The notes beneath the pieces are model-generated. The model ran no database searches. It saw nothing but the letters and a program-made list of their open reading frames with translations, and was not told the DNA's origin. Below, in pieces: positions 1 to 9,292 of a stretch of DNA of 64,000 nt. The DNA is taken from positions 62,001 through 126,000 of the forward strand of contig NZ_AJLN01000047.1 in assembly GCF_000317285.1 (NCBI RefSeq), in the 5' to 3' direction. Each line of letters opens with the position of its first letter. Within the stretch, counting starts at the first letter, position 1. Source of the DNA: Chlorogloeopsis fritschii PCC 6912 (GTDB taxonomy: Bacteria > Cyanobacteriota > Cyanobacteriia > Cyanobacteriales > Nostocaceae). The translations under genes and the position numbers were made by a program.

Positions 1-58
1 CTTCTAGTGATACATAAGCAATATGAGGTGACTTGTCAAAGCTTCTTGAAAGGGTGGG

Positions 59-2812
59 ATGTTTAGCTTGGTTTCTTTGGCAGTTTATACAACTCTGGCA
101 ATGGCTTTTACTCGTAGCAAGGTGTACACAAATCAGCATCAGCTAAACAATAACAAAAAAAAGTTGACATCTGCGACTAAGGAACATATCACTAGCTGTA
201 AGGATACGAATCAAGCCCTATTACAGGAATTGGAATCTTATAAGCAATCAGTATTAGAACCGCAAGAACTACTCTACTCCTTAGCAGAACTTAGCCCATT
301 TCCAATTGTGGTTGTATGTCTCGAAAGCGGCAATATTCTATTTAAAAATCAACTTTTAGAGCCTCTGTTTGGAATCGATTCGTACAAAAAGCTCGACAAA
401 ATAACCTCTGAATTTTATGCTAATTCCGCTTTATGGACTCAGTTAACTAACAAGCTTTACAGTGGTGAGCCTGTTAAAAACTTTGCAGTTCAGCTCAAAA
501 AAATTAATGGAAATCTTTTTGAAGCCCTAATTTCAGCCAAAGTTGTTAACTACGAAGATAAACTCGCAGCACTAATCGTATTCAATGAGCAGCCGAGAAC
601 AAAGCAGATAAACGCCTTGTTTGGGGATAAAACTGAAGATATAAATGCCCAAGCAAAGCCAGAAAATCTCAACTCTGGTTTTGAAACTAGCACAGGCTCT
701 ACGATCCCAGCGTTAGCAATTGAGTACCAACATTTAGAGGCACGCCTACATCTGATGGAACGTGCGCTGGCTGCTAGCAGTAATGGGATTATTTTGACAG
801 ATGTCAATCAACCAGACAATCCAATTATTTACGTCAATCCAGCCTTTGAGAAGATGACAGGCTACTGTGCTGGTGAAGTCATTGGACGTAATTGCCGCTT
901 CTTACAAGGAAATGAACGGGATCAGGCAGCTGTTGAGGAATTGCGTATTGCCATTCAAGAACAAAGAGAATGCCATGTGATTTTACGAAATTATCGTAAA
1001 GATGGTACTCCGTTTTGGAATGAACTTTACGTAGCTCCTGTGTTTGATGCCTTTGGGTGTCTAACTCACTTTATTGGCGTTCAAAACGATATTACTCAGC
1101 ACCTGGAGGCAACAGAGGCGTTGCGGGAGCGAGAAGAACAGTATCGTCGGATTGTGGAAACGGCAACTGAAGGAATTTGGGTACTCGATAAAGACAATAA
1201 GACTCGCTTTGTCAACCAACAAATGGCAACGATGTTGGGCTACACAGTTGACGAAATGCTCGGTAAGACGCTGTTCTCTTTTATGGATTCAGAAGGACTA
1301 GCGATCGCCACTAATCTGCTTTCGCGTCGTCAACAGGGTATTCACGAGACACACGATTTCAAATTTCGGTGTAAAGACGGCTCAGATTTATGGGCGATGA
1401 TTTCTTGTGCGCCGTTGTTTGACGAGCAGGGAAATTATGCTGGTGCATTGGGGATGGTTACTGACATCACCGATCGCAAACACATGGAAAAAAATTTAGT
1501 TCGCCATGCCTTCTACGACGCTCTTACCGGGCTACCCAACCGAGTTTTGTTTATGTGCAGACTAGAGCAAGCCATAGCACGGATCAAACGCTGTCCAGAT
1601 GACCTGTTTGCTGTACTATTTTTAGATCTTGACCGTTTTAAGCTTGTAAATGACAGCCTTGGGCACTTAGTTGGCGATCGGCTACTAGTAACACTTGCCC
1701 AACGTCTCCAAAGTTGCTTGCACCCTGACGATGACGATACTGTGGCTCGCTTAGGAGGAGATGAATTTACTATCTTGCTTTCTCACATTCAATCTGTTGA
1801 TGACGCCATCCGTGTCGCAGAAGATATTCATCAGATCCTAAAGTCACCATTCAACTTGAATGGATATGAAGTATTTACAACTGCCAGTATTGGTATTGTC
1901 TTGGGTACAACTAAGTACTCTCAAGCGGCAGACTTACTTCGAGATGCTGACACTGCCCTTTACCGTGCTAAAGAGCAAGGTCAAGCTTGGCATATGGTTT
2001 TTGATACTACCATGTATGATCGGGCTGTAGCACTTTTGCAGTTGGAAACGGATTTGCGCTGGGCAATTGAGCGCAGAGAGTTGCGAGTTTTATACCAGCC
2101 AATTGTGTCAGTCGCCACAGGGAGAATTACAGGATTTGAAGCACTTGTTCGCTGGCAGCATCCAGAACGAGGGCTAATTCCTCCTGCTGAGTTTATTCCA
2201 GTCGCAGAAGAAACAGGATTAATCGTGCCGATCGATCAATGGGTACTGCGTGAATCTTGCCAACAATTACGACAATGGCAGTTACAATTTCCTGACATCA
2301 AGCCTTTGAGCATCAGCGTCAACCTTTCTGGCAAACACTTTTCCCAACCTTGTTTAGTTGAGCAGATCGACCAAATTTTACAACAGACTAACCTTGCTCC
2401 CAGCAGCTTAAAGTTAGAAATCACCGAGAGTGTAATCATCGCAAGCCCTGAAAAAGCTGCCTCAGTTCTTCAACAACTCAAAGCTTTGGGGATACAATTG
2501 TGCATCGATGACTTTGGTACAGGTTACTCCTCTTTGGCTTATTTGCACCATTTTCCGATTGATGTTTTAAAAATTGACCGTTCCTTTGTGACTCGACTTG
2601 ACAAAAATGGCGAGCAATTAGCGATTATTCGAGCCATTATTACCTTGGCTGGTAACTTAGGAATGAGTGTAGTGGCTGAAGGAGTAGAAACAACAGATCA
2701 ATTAGTACAACTAAGGTTGTTACAATGTGACCAAGCACAGGGTTATTTGTTCTCACAACCTTTGAATAGTGACAAAACAAGTATTTTGCTCGCTGCTCGG
2801 CCACAGTTTTAG
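59..2812 (+). CDS. LOV-PAS-GGDEF-EAL cyclic-di-GMP signalling protein
   Basis: Membrane-anchored sensor predicted to make and/or break cyclic-di-GMP in response to blue light. It has a hydrophobic N-terminal segment (about 5-17), a coiled stretch, a weak PAS domain (about 72-175), a LOV-type PAS domain (about 230-350), a further PAS (about 360-475), GGDEF (about 490-650) and EAL (about 670-910). The LOV domain carries the flavin-adduct motif GRNCRFLQG with the cysteine at 279, followed by NYRKDG, FWNEL and GVQND, the usual flavin contacts. GGDEF at 566-570 is intact. The inhibitory RxxD site is not: the four residues five before GGDEF are DDDD. EAL at 694-696 and DDFGTGYSSL are intact, so both enzymatic halves look competent. 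Which activity dominates cannot be read from sequence. The gene stands alone and a repeat follows its stop. Confidence 0.93.
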   Translation: MFSLVSLAVYTTLAMAFTRSKVYTNQHQLNNNKKKLTSATKEHITSCKDTNQALLQELESYKQSVLEPQELLYSLAELSPFPIVVVCLESGNILFKNQLLEPLFGIDSYKKLDKITSEFYANSALWTQLTNKLYSGEPVKNFAVQLKKINGNLFEALISAKVVNYEDKLAALIVFNEQPRTKQINALFGDKTEDINAQAKPENLNSGFETSTGSTIPALAIEYQHLEARLHLMERALAASSNGIILTDVNQPDNPIIYVNPAFEKMTGYCAGEVIGRNCRFLQGNERDQAAVEELRIAIQEQRECHVILRNYRKDGTPFWNELYVAPVFDAFGCLTHFIGVQNDITQHLEATEALREREEQYRRIVETATEGIWVLDKDNKTRFVNQQMATMLGYTVDEMLGKTLFSFMDSEGLAIATNLLSRRQQGIHETHDFKFRCKDGSDLWAMISCAPLFDEQGNYAGALGMVTDITDRKHMEKNLVRHAFYDALTGLPNRVLFMCRLEQAIARIKRCPDDLFAVLFLDLDRFKLVNDSLGHLVGDRLLVTLAQRLQSCLHPDDDDTVARLGGDEFTILLSHIQSVDDAIRVAEDIHQILKSPFNLNGYEVFTTASIGIVLGTTKYSQAADLLRDADTALYRAKEQGQAWHMVFDTTMYDRAVALLQLETDLRWAIERRELRVLYQPIVSVATGRITGFEALVRWQHPERGLIPPAEFIPVAEETGLIVPIDQWVLRESCQQLRQWQLQFPDIKPLSISVNLSGKHFSQPCLVEQIDQILQQTNLAPSSLKLEITESVIIASPEKAASVLQQLKALGIQLCIDDFGTGYSSLAYLHHFPIDVLKIDRSFVTRLDKNGEQLAIIRAIITLAGNLGMSVVAEGVETTDQLVQLRLLQCDQAQGYLFSQPLNSDKTSILLAARPQF

Positions 2813-2830
2813 ATTGGGGAATAGGGATTG

Positions 2831-3022
2831 GTTAGTGGTTAGGAGTTAGTAGGGGAGCCAGTGCGATGGGGAGGCAGCGCGGTGGACGGGTTTCCCGGCA
2901 TAAAGCGACTGCCGTCGGCTCCGCCGACTTGTAGCACCTGGCGTGCGGGTTTTGCTGATTATCTTTGAGTCAAAACAGATAATTTATCTTCTAAACCCGC
3001 CCGTACAGTAGTTAGTAGTTAA
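2831..3022 (+). repeat. 56-bp palindromic repeat with GC-rich leader (copy A)
   Basis: The core lies at 2945-3000. It begins GCGGGTTTTGCTGATTATCT and ends with AAACCCGC, giving terminal inverted repeats and an inner ATTATCT/AGATAAT pair. It is preceded by a GC-rich leader (AGGGGAGGCAGCGCG, then GCGACTGCCGT, then GGCGTGCGGG) and flanked by TTAGTAGTTAGT heptamer-type sequence. The 56-bp core is identical to the copy at 16865-16920. Further copies lie near 15.8, 17.0, 43.4, 48.2 and 53.5 kb. It contains no gene. Confidence 0.85.
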
Positions 3023-3053
3023 TAGGTTGCTTGTCTATTCCTCCCCTTATCCC

Positions 3054-4658
3054 CTAATCCCTAGACAAGCGTTGCTGGTAATAGCCCACTATTTTTTCTG
3101 TCACTTCATTCACCGAGAGACCATCAGTGTTAACTTCAATGGCATCGGGTGCTTTCTTTAGAGGAGAAACTTTGCGGGTACTATCTTTGCGATCGCGTTC
3201 GGCAATATCTTTTTCTAGTTGCTCTACAGAGACTGTAGATTGACCTTGTTTTTTAAAGTCTTTGAGGCGACGACGTGCCCGTTCTTGTACAGATGCAGTT
3301 AAAAATATTTTCACTTCTGCATCAGGGAAAACATGAGTACCAATGTCTCGTCCTTCTGCCACCAAACCGCCTTTTTTACCCCAGTTTTGCTGTTGTTTCA
3401 CTAATGCTTGCCGTACAGCAGTTTGTGCTGCTACTGTCGAGACTTGAGATGTTACTTCTAGTGAGCGAATTGCTTGAGTAACGTCACGACCGTTAATCGA
3501 AACTTGTACTGGAGATTGTAAATCCTGACTGGGAGCTAGTTCAATTACACATCTATTAGCTAATTCAGCGATCGCACACTCATCATCAAGGGCAATTCCC
3601 TCCTGCAAAATCAGCCAGGTAATAGCACGGTACATTGCTCCTGTATCTAAATAAACTAGACCCAGTTTTGCCGCTACTTGGCGAGCAACGGTTGATTTTC
3701 CAGCTCCAGCAGGCCCGTCAATGGCGATGATTGGTTGGCGATCGCGCAAAATCATGTTATCAATCAAACGTGTAGAACCAAGACGAGCAGCGATCGCGAT
3801 CATTCCTTCCTCCTCAATAATTCCTAAAGGCATCAACGTAGTCGGTTCAACCAATTCAATATATTCCACAGACAAAGAACTGGCGAGTGCAAGTTCTTGC
3901 TGCACTATTGAGATCAGCGCTTTAGTGTGACGTTCTCCGGCATGAAACTTGGTTGCTGCTTTTTGCAAACCTCGATACAACATCGTTGCTTGCTGTTTTT
4001 CCGTTGCTGTCAAATATTGGTTGCGAGAACTCAAAGCCAAGCCTGATGCTTCTCGCACCGTTGGACAACCAACAATCTCGATCGCAAAATTCAAATCAGC
4101 TACTAGCCGTCTAATAATGGCCAGTTGCTGGCCATCCTTTTGACCAAAATAAGCTCGATCTGGTTGTACCAAGTTAAAAAGCTTAGTCACAATCGTGGCA
4201 ACACCTTGAAAGTGGCCTAGCCGAGAACGGCCACACAAACCTGAAATCATAGCAGATGGAGGAATGACTTGTGTAACCTTTAATTCTTGTAAATTCTTCA
4301 AGTCAACTCCCATTTCCTCCGGAGTTGGCGCAAAAATAGCATCTACTCCAGCTTGTTCGCACAGTTGTCTGTCTTGGTCTAAAGTCCGGGGATAACGTTG
4401 ATAATCCTCGTTAGGGCCAAATTGCAGAGGATTGACGAAAATACTGACAATTACCACAGCATTTTCTTGACGCGCCCTTTCAATCAAGCTTAAATGACCT
4501 TGATGCAAAGCTCCCATCGTGGGAACCAGACCGATCGCTGTCAAGGTTCTATCAGTTATTTCAAATTCCGATTGTTCCTGCCGCTCTAGAAGTAGACTGT
4601 CCAAGCGACATTTAACTAAATAGCAGCGCAATGCTGCAACTGTTGTCAACAAGCGCAC
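3054..4658 (-). CDS. panC/cmk: Bifunctional pantothenate synthetase / cytidylate kinase
   Basis: Fusion of pantoate-beta-alanine ligase, the last step of pantothenate synthesis, with CMP kinase, which makes CDP for nucleic acid and lipid precursors. Residues 1 to about 300 are PanC, with the nucleotide-binding HxGH at 52-55 (HQGH), VNPLQFGPNEDY and the pantoate-site region GVATIVTKLF. Residues about 308-534 are Cmk, with the P-loop GPAGAGKS around 315-322 and DTGAMYRA. The fusion is the standard form in cyanobacteria, and 534 residues matches that family. The chosen start keeps a longer N-terminus before the PanC core; the core itself begins near residue 40 because a poorly conserved insert precedes it. 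It is a single gene transcribed away from the RlpA-like gene's end. Confidence 0.95.
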   Translation of the reverse strand: MRLLTTVAALRCYLVKCRLDSLLLERQEQSEFEITDRTLTAIGLVPTMGALHQGHLSLIERARQENAVVIVSIFVNPLQFGPNEDYQRYPRTLDQDRQLCEQAGVDAIFAPTPEEMGVDLKNLQELKVTQVIPPSAMISGLCGRSRLGHFQGVATIVTKLFNLVQPDRAYFGQKDGQQLAIIRRLVADLNFAIEIVGCPTVREASGLALSSRNQYLTATEKQQATMLYRGLQKAATKFHAGERHTKALISIVQQELALASSLSVEYIELVEPTTLMPLGIIEEEGMIAIAARLGSTRLIDNMILRDRQPIIAIDGPAGAGKSTVARQVAAKLGLVYLDTGAMYRAITWLILQEGIALDDECAIAELANRCVIELAPSQDLQSPVQVSINGRDVTQAIRSLEVTSQVSTVAAQTAVRQALVKQQQNWGKKGGLVAEGRDIGTHVFPDAEVKIFLTASVQERARRRLKDFKKQGQSTVSVEQLEKDIAERDRKDSTRKVSPLKKAPDAIEVNTDGLSVNEVTEKIVGYYQQRLSRD

Positions 4659-4740
4659 ACAAATACCCCTAGTCGTTGCTCTCCCCAGTTAGTTTATATC
4701 TGAAAACGTACCGAAGAGACTAGCAACCAGGGGATTTAAT

Positions 4741-5850
4741 TTACCTACCCAGAACTTCTATTCTGACTGGTGCAAGTCCGCTACCTATCATTCCTAAAAC
4801 TCGTGCTGCACCCGTGGAAAGGTCAATCACTCGACCGCGAATAAATGGGCCTCTATCATTTATGCGCACAACAACGGAACGACCGTTACGGGTGTTAGTG
4901 ACACGTACTCGCGTTCCAAAGGGCAGGCTGCGATGGGCAGCTGTCATTCCCTCTGGATTGAACCTCTCACCTGTGGCAGTACGATTGCCAGCGAAATCAT
5001 AGCCGTAAAACGAGGCTATACCTCTGAAGGTAGCTAACACTTGTCCGGCTACTTTCTGGGGCAACTTTGGTATTGACATAGGTACACGCACAGGTGGTAA
5101 GTCGGCAATTCCGTTTAAGGGAGATGCGTTACCTATGAGTCTGCGCAAGCGATTAGTTGCTTGTAGTGCATCTTGCGCCAAATCTTTGGTCGTATCTGCT
5201 AACCGCGTATTCTCATTGATTTCTACGAGTTCTTTGCCATTGGCTTTGATCAGAAAACGACCGCTAGGCGTATCTTGAGCTGGTAGGCTTTTGTTTTGGC
5301 TTTGAGAGACTGCTGTAGATGCATCTTTTGCTCTCCAACTGACAGTAATCTTGCCAGCGTCTACTTTATCCAAAACTAACTGGTTAACTTTTGCTGCTAC
5401 TACACTAGCTCTTTGCACTGGGTCGTCTTGAGCAGAGTTGGCTTGATTACCTACAACTGCGCCTGTTCCGCCAGTTGTTGCCACCTTGGTAGCGCTGCTG
5501 GTATCAAGAGTTTTGTATACCCCGTTAGTATTAGCAATTTCACCAACTTTTGTTTCTGTGCTGGCTACTGACTTCTGACCTGTAAAGGTGAGAACGGGGA
5601 TATCGCGGATATAGAGAGTTGCCGCTGGGCGACCTGCCGTTTCATGCGTGTGGATCTTCGCGATCGCAGTCGCATTAGAAACAGGATTCGCTGTCGGGGA
5701 TTTGTATTCTCCCACTTTTACCACATCACCATAAGGCTGAGTAGGAGAGGCTTGAGCCGTTTTTTGTGTCGTTTCAGAACGTCCAATTAACGGTGTCCCC
5801 AAAACGGTGCTAACAACAGCGACAACAGTCCACAAATGTTTTTGATTCAT
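4741..5850 (-). CDS. rlpA: RlpA-like septal/cell-wall protein with DPBB domain
   Basis: Exported double-psi beta-barrel protein of the RlpA type. Bacterial RlpA proteins bind denuded peptidoglycan, and some are lytic transglycosylases. The last 95 residues carry the signature: [19 protein letters not shown], then [16 protein letters not shown], then the NDRGPF and GRVIDLS stretches that include the catalytic-type aspartate. The preceding 250 residues are low-complexity and poorly conserved. I chose the start at MNQKHLW because it gives a clean signal peptide ([11 protein letters not shown], then cleavage near GRSET). Thirteen residues further upstream (from 5889) are also open but add a non-canonical leader. 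No SPOR domain is visible. The gene is preceded by a long AT-rich upstream region. Confidence 0.85.
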   Translation of the reverse strand: MNQKHLWTVVAVVSTVLGTPLIGRSETTQKTAQASPTQPYGDVVKVGEYKSPTANPVSNATAIAKIHTHETAGRPAATLYIRDIPVLTFTGQKSVASTETKVGEIANTNGVYKTLDTSSATKVATTGGTGAVVGNQANSAQDDPVQRASVVAAKVNQLVLDKVDAGKITVSWRAKDASTAVSQSQNKSLPAQDTPSGRFLIKANGKELVEINENTRLADTTKDLAQDALQATNRLRRLIGNASPLNGIADLPPVRVPMSIPKLPQKVAGQVLATFRGIASFYGYDFAGNRTATGERFNPEGMTAAHRSLPFGTRVRVTNTRNGRSVVVRINDRGPFIRGRVIDLSTGAARVLGMIGSGLAPVRIEVLGR

Positions 5851-6714
5851 GCGTCCAATATTAAAGCAACTGTAGAACAGAGATTTCATGATTCGTGGGG
5901 TTTGTACTACTAAGAGTGACTTTGCCCAACAACCGAACTCGTTCCGCTTTCACTTTTTGCTTTGTAACTGCAACAGACTAACATGAACTTTTGAGCTTGG
6001 GGATCAGGGTTTTAGCGTAAGTCTAGGTAAATTTATCAAAATTCAATTTAAATTTTAGGGGCAAAACCTTGCTCAAAAGCGGATTTCGCTTTGGTAACAC
6101 TTTTTTTGATGGATTAGAAATTTTGTTAGTAAAGCTTAATAAGATTTGGTATTTAAATCAAATACGTGATATATTTACCTTGCCGAAAAAGCCCTTTAAT
6201 GATAAGAGGTGCTGTTGTTTACTATAATGATAAAATAATTACTTACGTAGAGTAAATATACTTAATCAAAATTTTCGCAAACATAACTTAATATTAAGTA
6301 ACTTTTATAACTAAAAATTTGAAGCGTCAGCTAATTTTAATTTTTTGAAACAATAGGGGAATTGCTCATCGTAAAACAGATAGATGAAATCGGTATTTTA
6401 GCCACACTCAAATAAAGTATCCTTTTATTGGTGTAGGAATTGCAACATTGGAATTAATACACTAACTTTCTCCAGCAACACAATGAGTGCAAGCTCTTTA
6501 GTTAAATAAAATACAACACTTCCAGAAAAACTGTTTCAGAGCAGCTTTTGTTCAAGGAAGCTTTTTTTACATTGGTAAATATCATCACTTATTTCAAAAA
6601 TTACCTAGATTTGCTGGTGTGATTCGATTCTTTTGTCACCACGGTAATTAAACACAACAAGTAGCCTAGTGTAGTAGAGAAGGCGTAATCATTCACACTC
6701 AGATTATTAACTTC
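5851..6714. other. AT-rich intergenic region, no gene seen
   Basis: About 860 bases lie between the divergent RlpA-like and glutaminase genes. I see no open frame with family resemblance, no strong hairpin with a T-run and no repeat family member. It presumably holds the two divergent promoters. A loose GTA-N8-TAG stands just upstream of the glutaminase start but is too weak to call an NtcA site. Confidence 0.5.
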
Positions 6715-7683
6715 ATGGCTAACCAAAAGTCTTTACAGATAGCCTCATTGCCACTTCAATCTTTTTTAGATGACTTGCATGACAAGTACAAGTTAGAGCA
6801 AGAGGGTGCGGTAGCGGATTACATCCCAGAACTAGCAAAGGTAAACCCAGATGCTTTCAGCATCTGCATAGCCACCGTTAATGGTGAAGTTTATAAAGTT
6901 GGAGATTATAACCAGCTATTTACGATTCAATCGATATCTAAAGTGTTTGTGTATGGATTAGCACTAGATGATCACGGGCGAGATTATATATTGACTAGAG
7001 TTGGTGTAGAACCTACAGGAGATGCATTCAACGCCATTGTATTGGATGAGCAATCAAAGCGACCTTATAACCCAATGGTGAACGCGGGAGCGATCGCTAC
7101 CACCAGTTTGATCAAGGGGTTTGGTGCTAGTGAACGTCTCAACCGGATGTTAGATATGTTCCGCAGATACATTGGTCATGATGTATTTGTTGATATAGCG
7201 GTATTTACATCCGAGCGCACCACCGGACATCGCAACCGAGCAATGGCGCACCTCATGCTCAACTTCGGCATGATTGACGAACCAATAGATGAAGCACTCG
7301 ACCTTTACTTCCAGCAGTGTGCTGTGATGGTGAATTGTCAAGACTTAGCAGTGATGGCGGCAACCCTAGCCAATAAAGGTGTCAATCCGATTTCAAAAGA
7401 ACAAGCGGTTGATAGCCGTTATATCAAAGATATTCTCAGCGTCATGTACACGTGCGGGATGTATAACTTTGCAGGCGAATGGGCTTACAAAGTTGGTATT
7501 CCTGCTAAAAGTGGCATCTCTGGTGGAATTATCGCTGTAGTTCCGAATCAAATGGGAATAGCAGTGTTTTCGCCCAGACTAGACTCACGTGGTAATAGCG
7601 TGCGAGGGGTAAAAGTGTGTGAGGAACTTTCCCAGCATTTTGGTTTGCACTTATTTGAGTGTTCCCATAGCAAATGCAATTAA
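6715..7683 (+). CDS. glsA: Glutaminase
   Basis: Glutaminase of the serine-dependent beta-lactamase-like family, hydrolysing L-glutamine to glutamate and ammonia in the cytoplasm. The active-site SxxK is visible as Ser73-Ile-Ser-Lys76 in TIQSISKVF. Further family blocks are [10 protein letters not shown], the HRNRAMAH region and the SGISGGI stretch near the C-terminus. The length of 322 residues is normal for the short form without ankyrin repeats. The stop lies eight bases from the convergent tautomerase gene, so the two transcripts must terminate against each other. Confidence 0.95.
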   Translation: MANQKSLQIASLPLQSFLDDLHDKYKLEQEGAVADYIPELAKVNPDAFSICIATVNGEVYKVGDYNQLFTIQSISKVFVYGLALDDHGRDYILTRVGVEPTGDAFNAIVLDEQSKRPYNPMVNAGAIATTSLIKGFGASERLNRMLDMFRRYIGHDVFVDIAVFTSERTTGHRNRAMAHLMLNFGMIDEPIDEALDLYFQQCAVMVNCQDLAVMAATLANKGVNPISKEQAVDSRYIKDILSVMYTCGMYNFAGEWAYKVGIPAKSGISGGIIAVVPNQMGIAVFSPRLDSRGNSVRGVKVCEELSQHFGLHLFECSHSKCN

Positions 7684-7690
7684 AACCCTA

Positions 7691-8044
7691 TCAACCAAAG
7701 GTTGTGCCATTCCACCCCCACATAAAGCCTTTGGCATCAGCAAACTCAATATAAATTCGATTTTTGGGTACACCCAGCTTTTGATTAACTTCCTGGCAAA
7801 AGTCTTGACTCATCGCTTGAGTTTGATCTGGCTTCATTGTGCCAACACTTTTAATTTCTATGTAGCAAACTGGATCTATAGTTCCAGCAAAAGTCATGGG
7901 AACCTCACCCTCAAAAGTTGTCATGACATAAGATTCTGGTTTTCCCGTATGTTTAGCTAATTTGGCTGACAAGCCTTTAAGCATTGCTTCAACTTCAGTT
8001 TTTTCTGGTGTAGATACAGAAGTTTGAACTTTAATTAACGGCAT
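7691..8044 (-). CDS. Phenylpyruvate tautomerase / MIF-like protein
   Basis: Small tautomerase-superfamily protein of the macrophage migration inhibitory factor type. The N-terminal MPLIKVQTS leaves Pro2 as the catalytic base after methionine removal. The lysine in the KGLSAKLAKHTGK segment and the C-terminal NRIYIEFADAKG and MWGWNG blocks are typical. Such proteins tautomerise phenylpyruvate or related enols in vitro; their physiological role in cyanobacteria is not established. At 117 residues it is full length and would act as a trimer, as in the family. It converges on the glutaminase gene with eight bases between stops. Confidence 0.88.
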   Translation of the reverse strand: MPLIKVQTSVSTPEKTEVEAMLKGLSAKLAKHTGKPESYVMTTFEGEVPMTFAGTIDPVCYIEIKSVGTMKPDQTQAMSQDFCQEVNQKLGVPKNRIYIEFADAKGFMWGWNGTTFG

Positions 8045-8087
8045 AATAATTTTTCTGATTCGACACTGTTAAGTTTATCGAACCGTA

Positions 8088-8262
8088 GAGGCACAGAAGA
8101 AGAGGACGCGGGGACAAGGGGACACCCAGAAGGAGTGAGGGTATGAAAGAGGGAAGGTACGAGGGTATTTACTCTTATTCTCTCGCTCCCACGCTCCCTC
8201 GCTCCCTCACTCTCCCCCTCCCCTTGTCCTCTTCCTAGTCTCTAGTCCCTAGTCCCTAGTTC
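8088..8262. repeat. Low-complexity inverted repeat region
   Basis: Contains GAAGAGGACGCGGGGACAAG and, about 120 bases later, CCCCTTGTCCTCTTCC, so the flanks can pair. Between them is a run of TCGCTCCC/TCCCTCACTC-type sequence, then the heptamer array AGTCTCTAGTCCCTAGTCCC. This is the short repeat type scattered through heterocystous cyanobacterial genomes. There is no gene between the tautomerase start and the EamA gene. Confidence 0.6.
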
Positions 8263-8341
8263 GATCGCAAGGATCGGATAGAAGTCAATCTGGAAATACG
8301 CCTAATCTAGGGTCACTGAGAAAGTTATTGAGATAATCGAT

Positions 8342-9256
8342 ATGCAAAAACTCTCAATGGGCATTTCAGAGTGGCTACTTCTCATCACCCTTTCTGTATT
8401 ATGGGGTGGCTCATTCTTTTTGATTAAAATTGCTCTTAAAGATTTGCCACCACTTACAGTTGTTTTATACAGGGTTAGTTTAGCTGCGATCGCGCTGACT
8501 ATCTTTGTCTTTATGAGTAGGAAACGAATGCCTGCTTCTTTGAGCTTGTGGCGTGAATTTTTGGTGATGGGAGCATTGAATAACCTCATCCCATTTAGCC
8601 TAATTGTTTGGGGACAAACCCAAATTAACAGTAGCCTCGCTGCGATTCTCAACGCAACAACACCTTTATTCACAATTTTGCTAGCTCACTTTTTTACTAA
8701 AGATGAGCGTCTGACACCTAACCGTTTAGTTGGAGTTTTTTTGGGATTATGTGGTGTCATTGTATTGATTGGACTAAATACATTACATGGGCTGAGTCTA
8801 AATAGTCTTGGACAATTAGCTATTTTAGGTGCTGCTTGCTCCTACGGTTGTGCGGGAATCTACGGTCGTCGTTTCAAAACTTTGCCTGCTACTGTCACCG
8901 CGGTAGGAATGCTACTAAGTACAACAATTCTGCTCTTGCCGCTAGTATTGCTGGTAGATCGCCCTTGGACTTTACATTTGAGTACTGTTACTAAATTAGC
9001 TGTGCTGGGATTGTCTTTATTCAGTACGGCAATTGCTTACTTGATATATTTTCGTATCTTAGCTGTAGCAGGTGCAACTAACCTATTATTAGTAACATTT
9101 TTAATACCAATTAGCGCTTTGGTTTTAGGCATATTTGTTTTGGGCGAGCAACTGCAATGGACTGAATTTGGAGGCATGGTGTTAATTTTTGCTAGCCTTG
9201 CCGTAATTGATGGAAGGTTGATTTCTCGTCTATGGCATCCGACTTCAGAAATTTGA
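8342..9256 (+). CDS. EamA/DMT-family metabolite exporter
   Basis: Inner-membrane transporter of the drug/metabolite superfamily with two EamA repeats and about ten membrane segments. The first repeat opens with LLLITLSVLWGGSFFLIKIA, the characteristic WG-S-F motif. The second begins near residue 155 (LGQLAILGAACSYGCAGIYG). The length of 304 is typical. Substrates of this family (amino acids, nucleosides, other metabolites) cannot be predicted from sequence. A second methionine at residue 6 could also serve as start. The Ada gene follows after 36 bases in the same direction, so the two may be co-transcribed. Confidence 0.87.
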   Translation: MQKLSMGISEWLLLITLSVLWGGSFFLIKIALKDLPPLTVVLYRVSLAAIALTIFVFMSRKRMPASLSLWREFLVMGALNNLIPFSLIVWGQTQINSSLAAILNATTPLFTILLAHFFTKDERLTPNRLVGVFLGLCGVIVLIGLNTLHGLSLNSLGQLAILGAACSYGCAGIYGRRFKTLPATVTAVGMLLSTTILLLPLVLLVDRPWTLHLSTVTKLAVLGLSLFSTAIAYLIYFRILAVAGATNLLLVTFLIPISALVLGIFVLGEQLQWTEFGGMVLIFASLAVIDGRLISRLWHPTSEI

Positions 9257-9292
9257 ACCAAGACGACAAATAGCGGAAGGATAGAGTATAAA

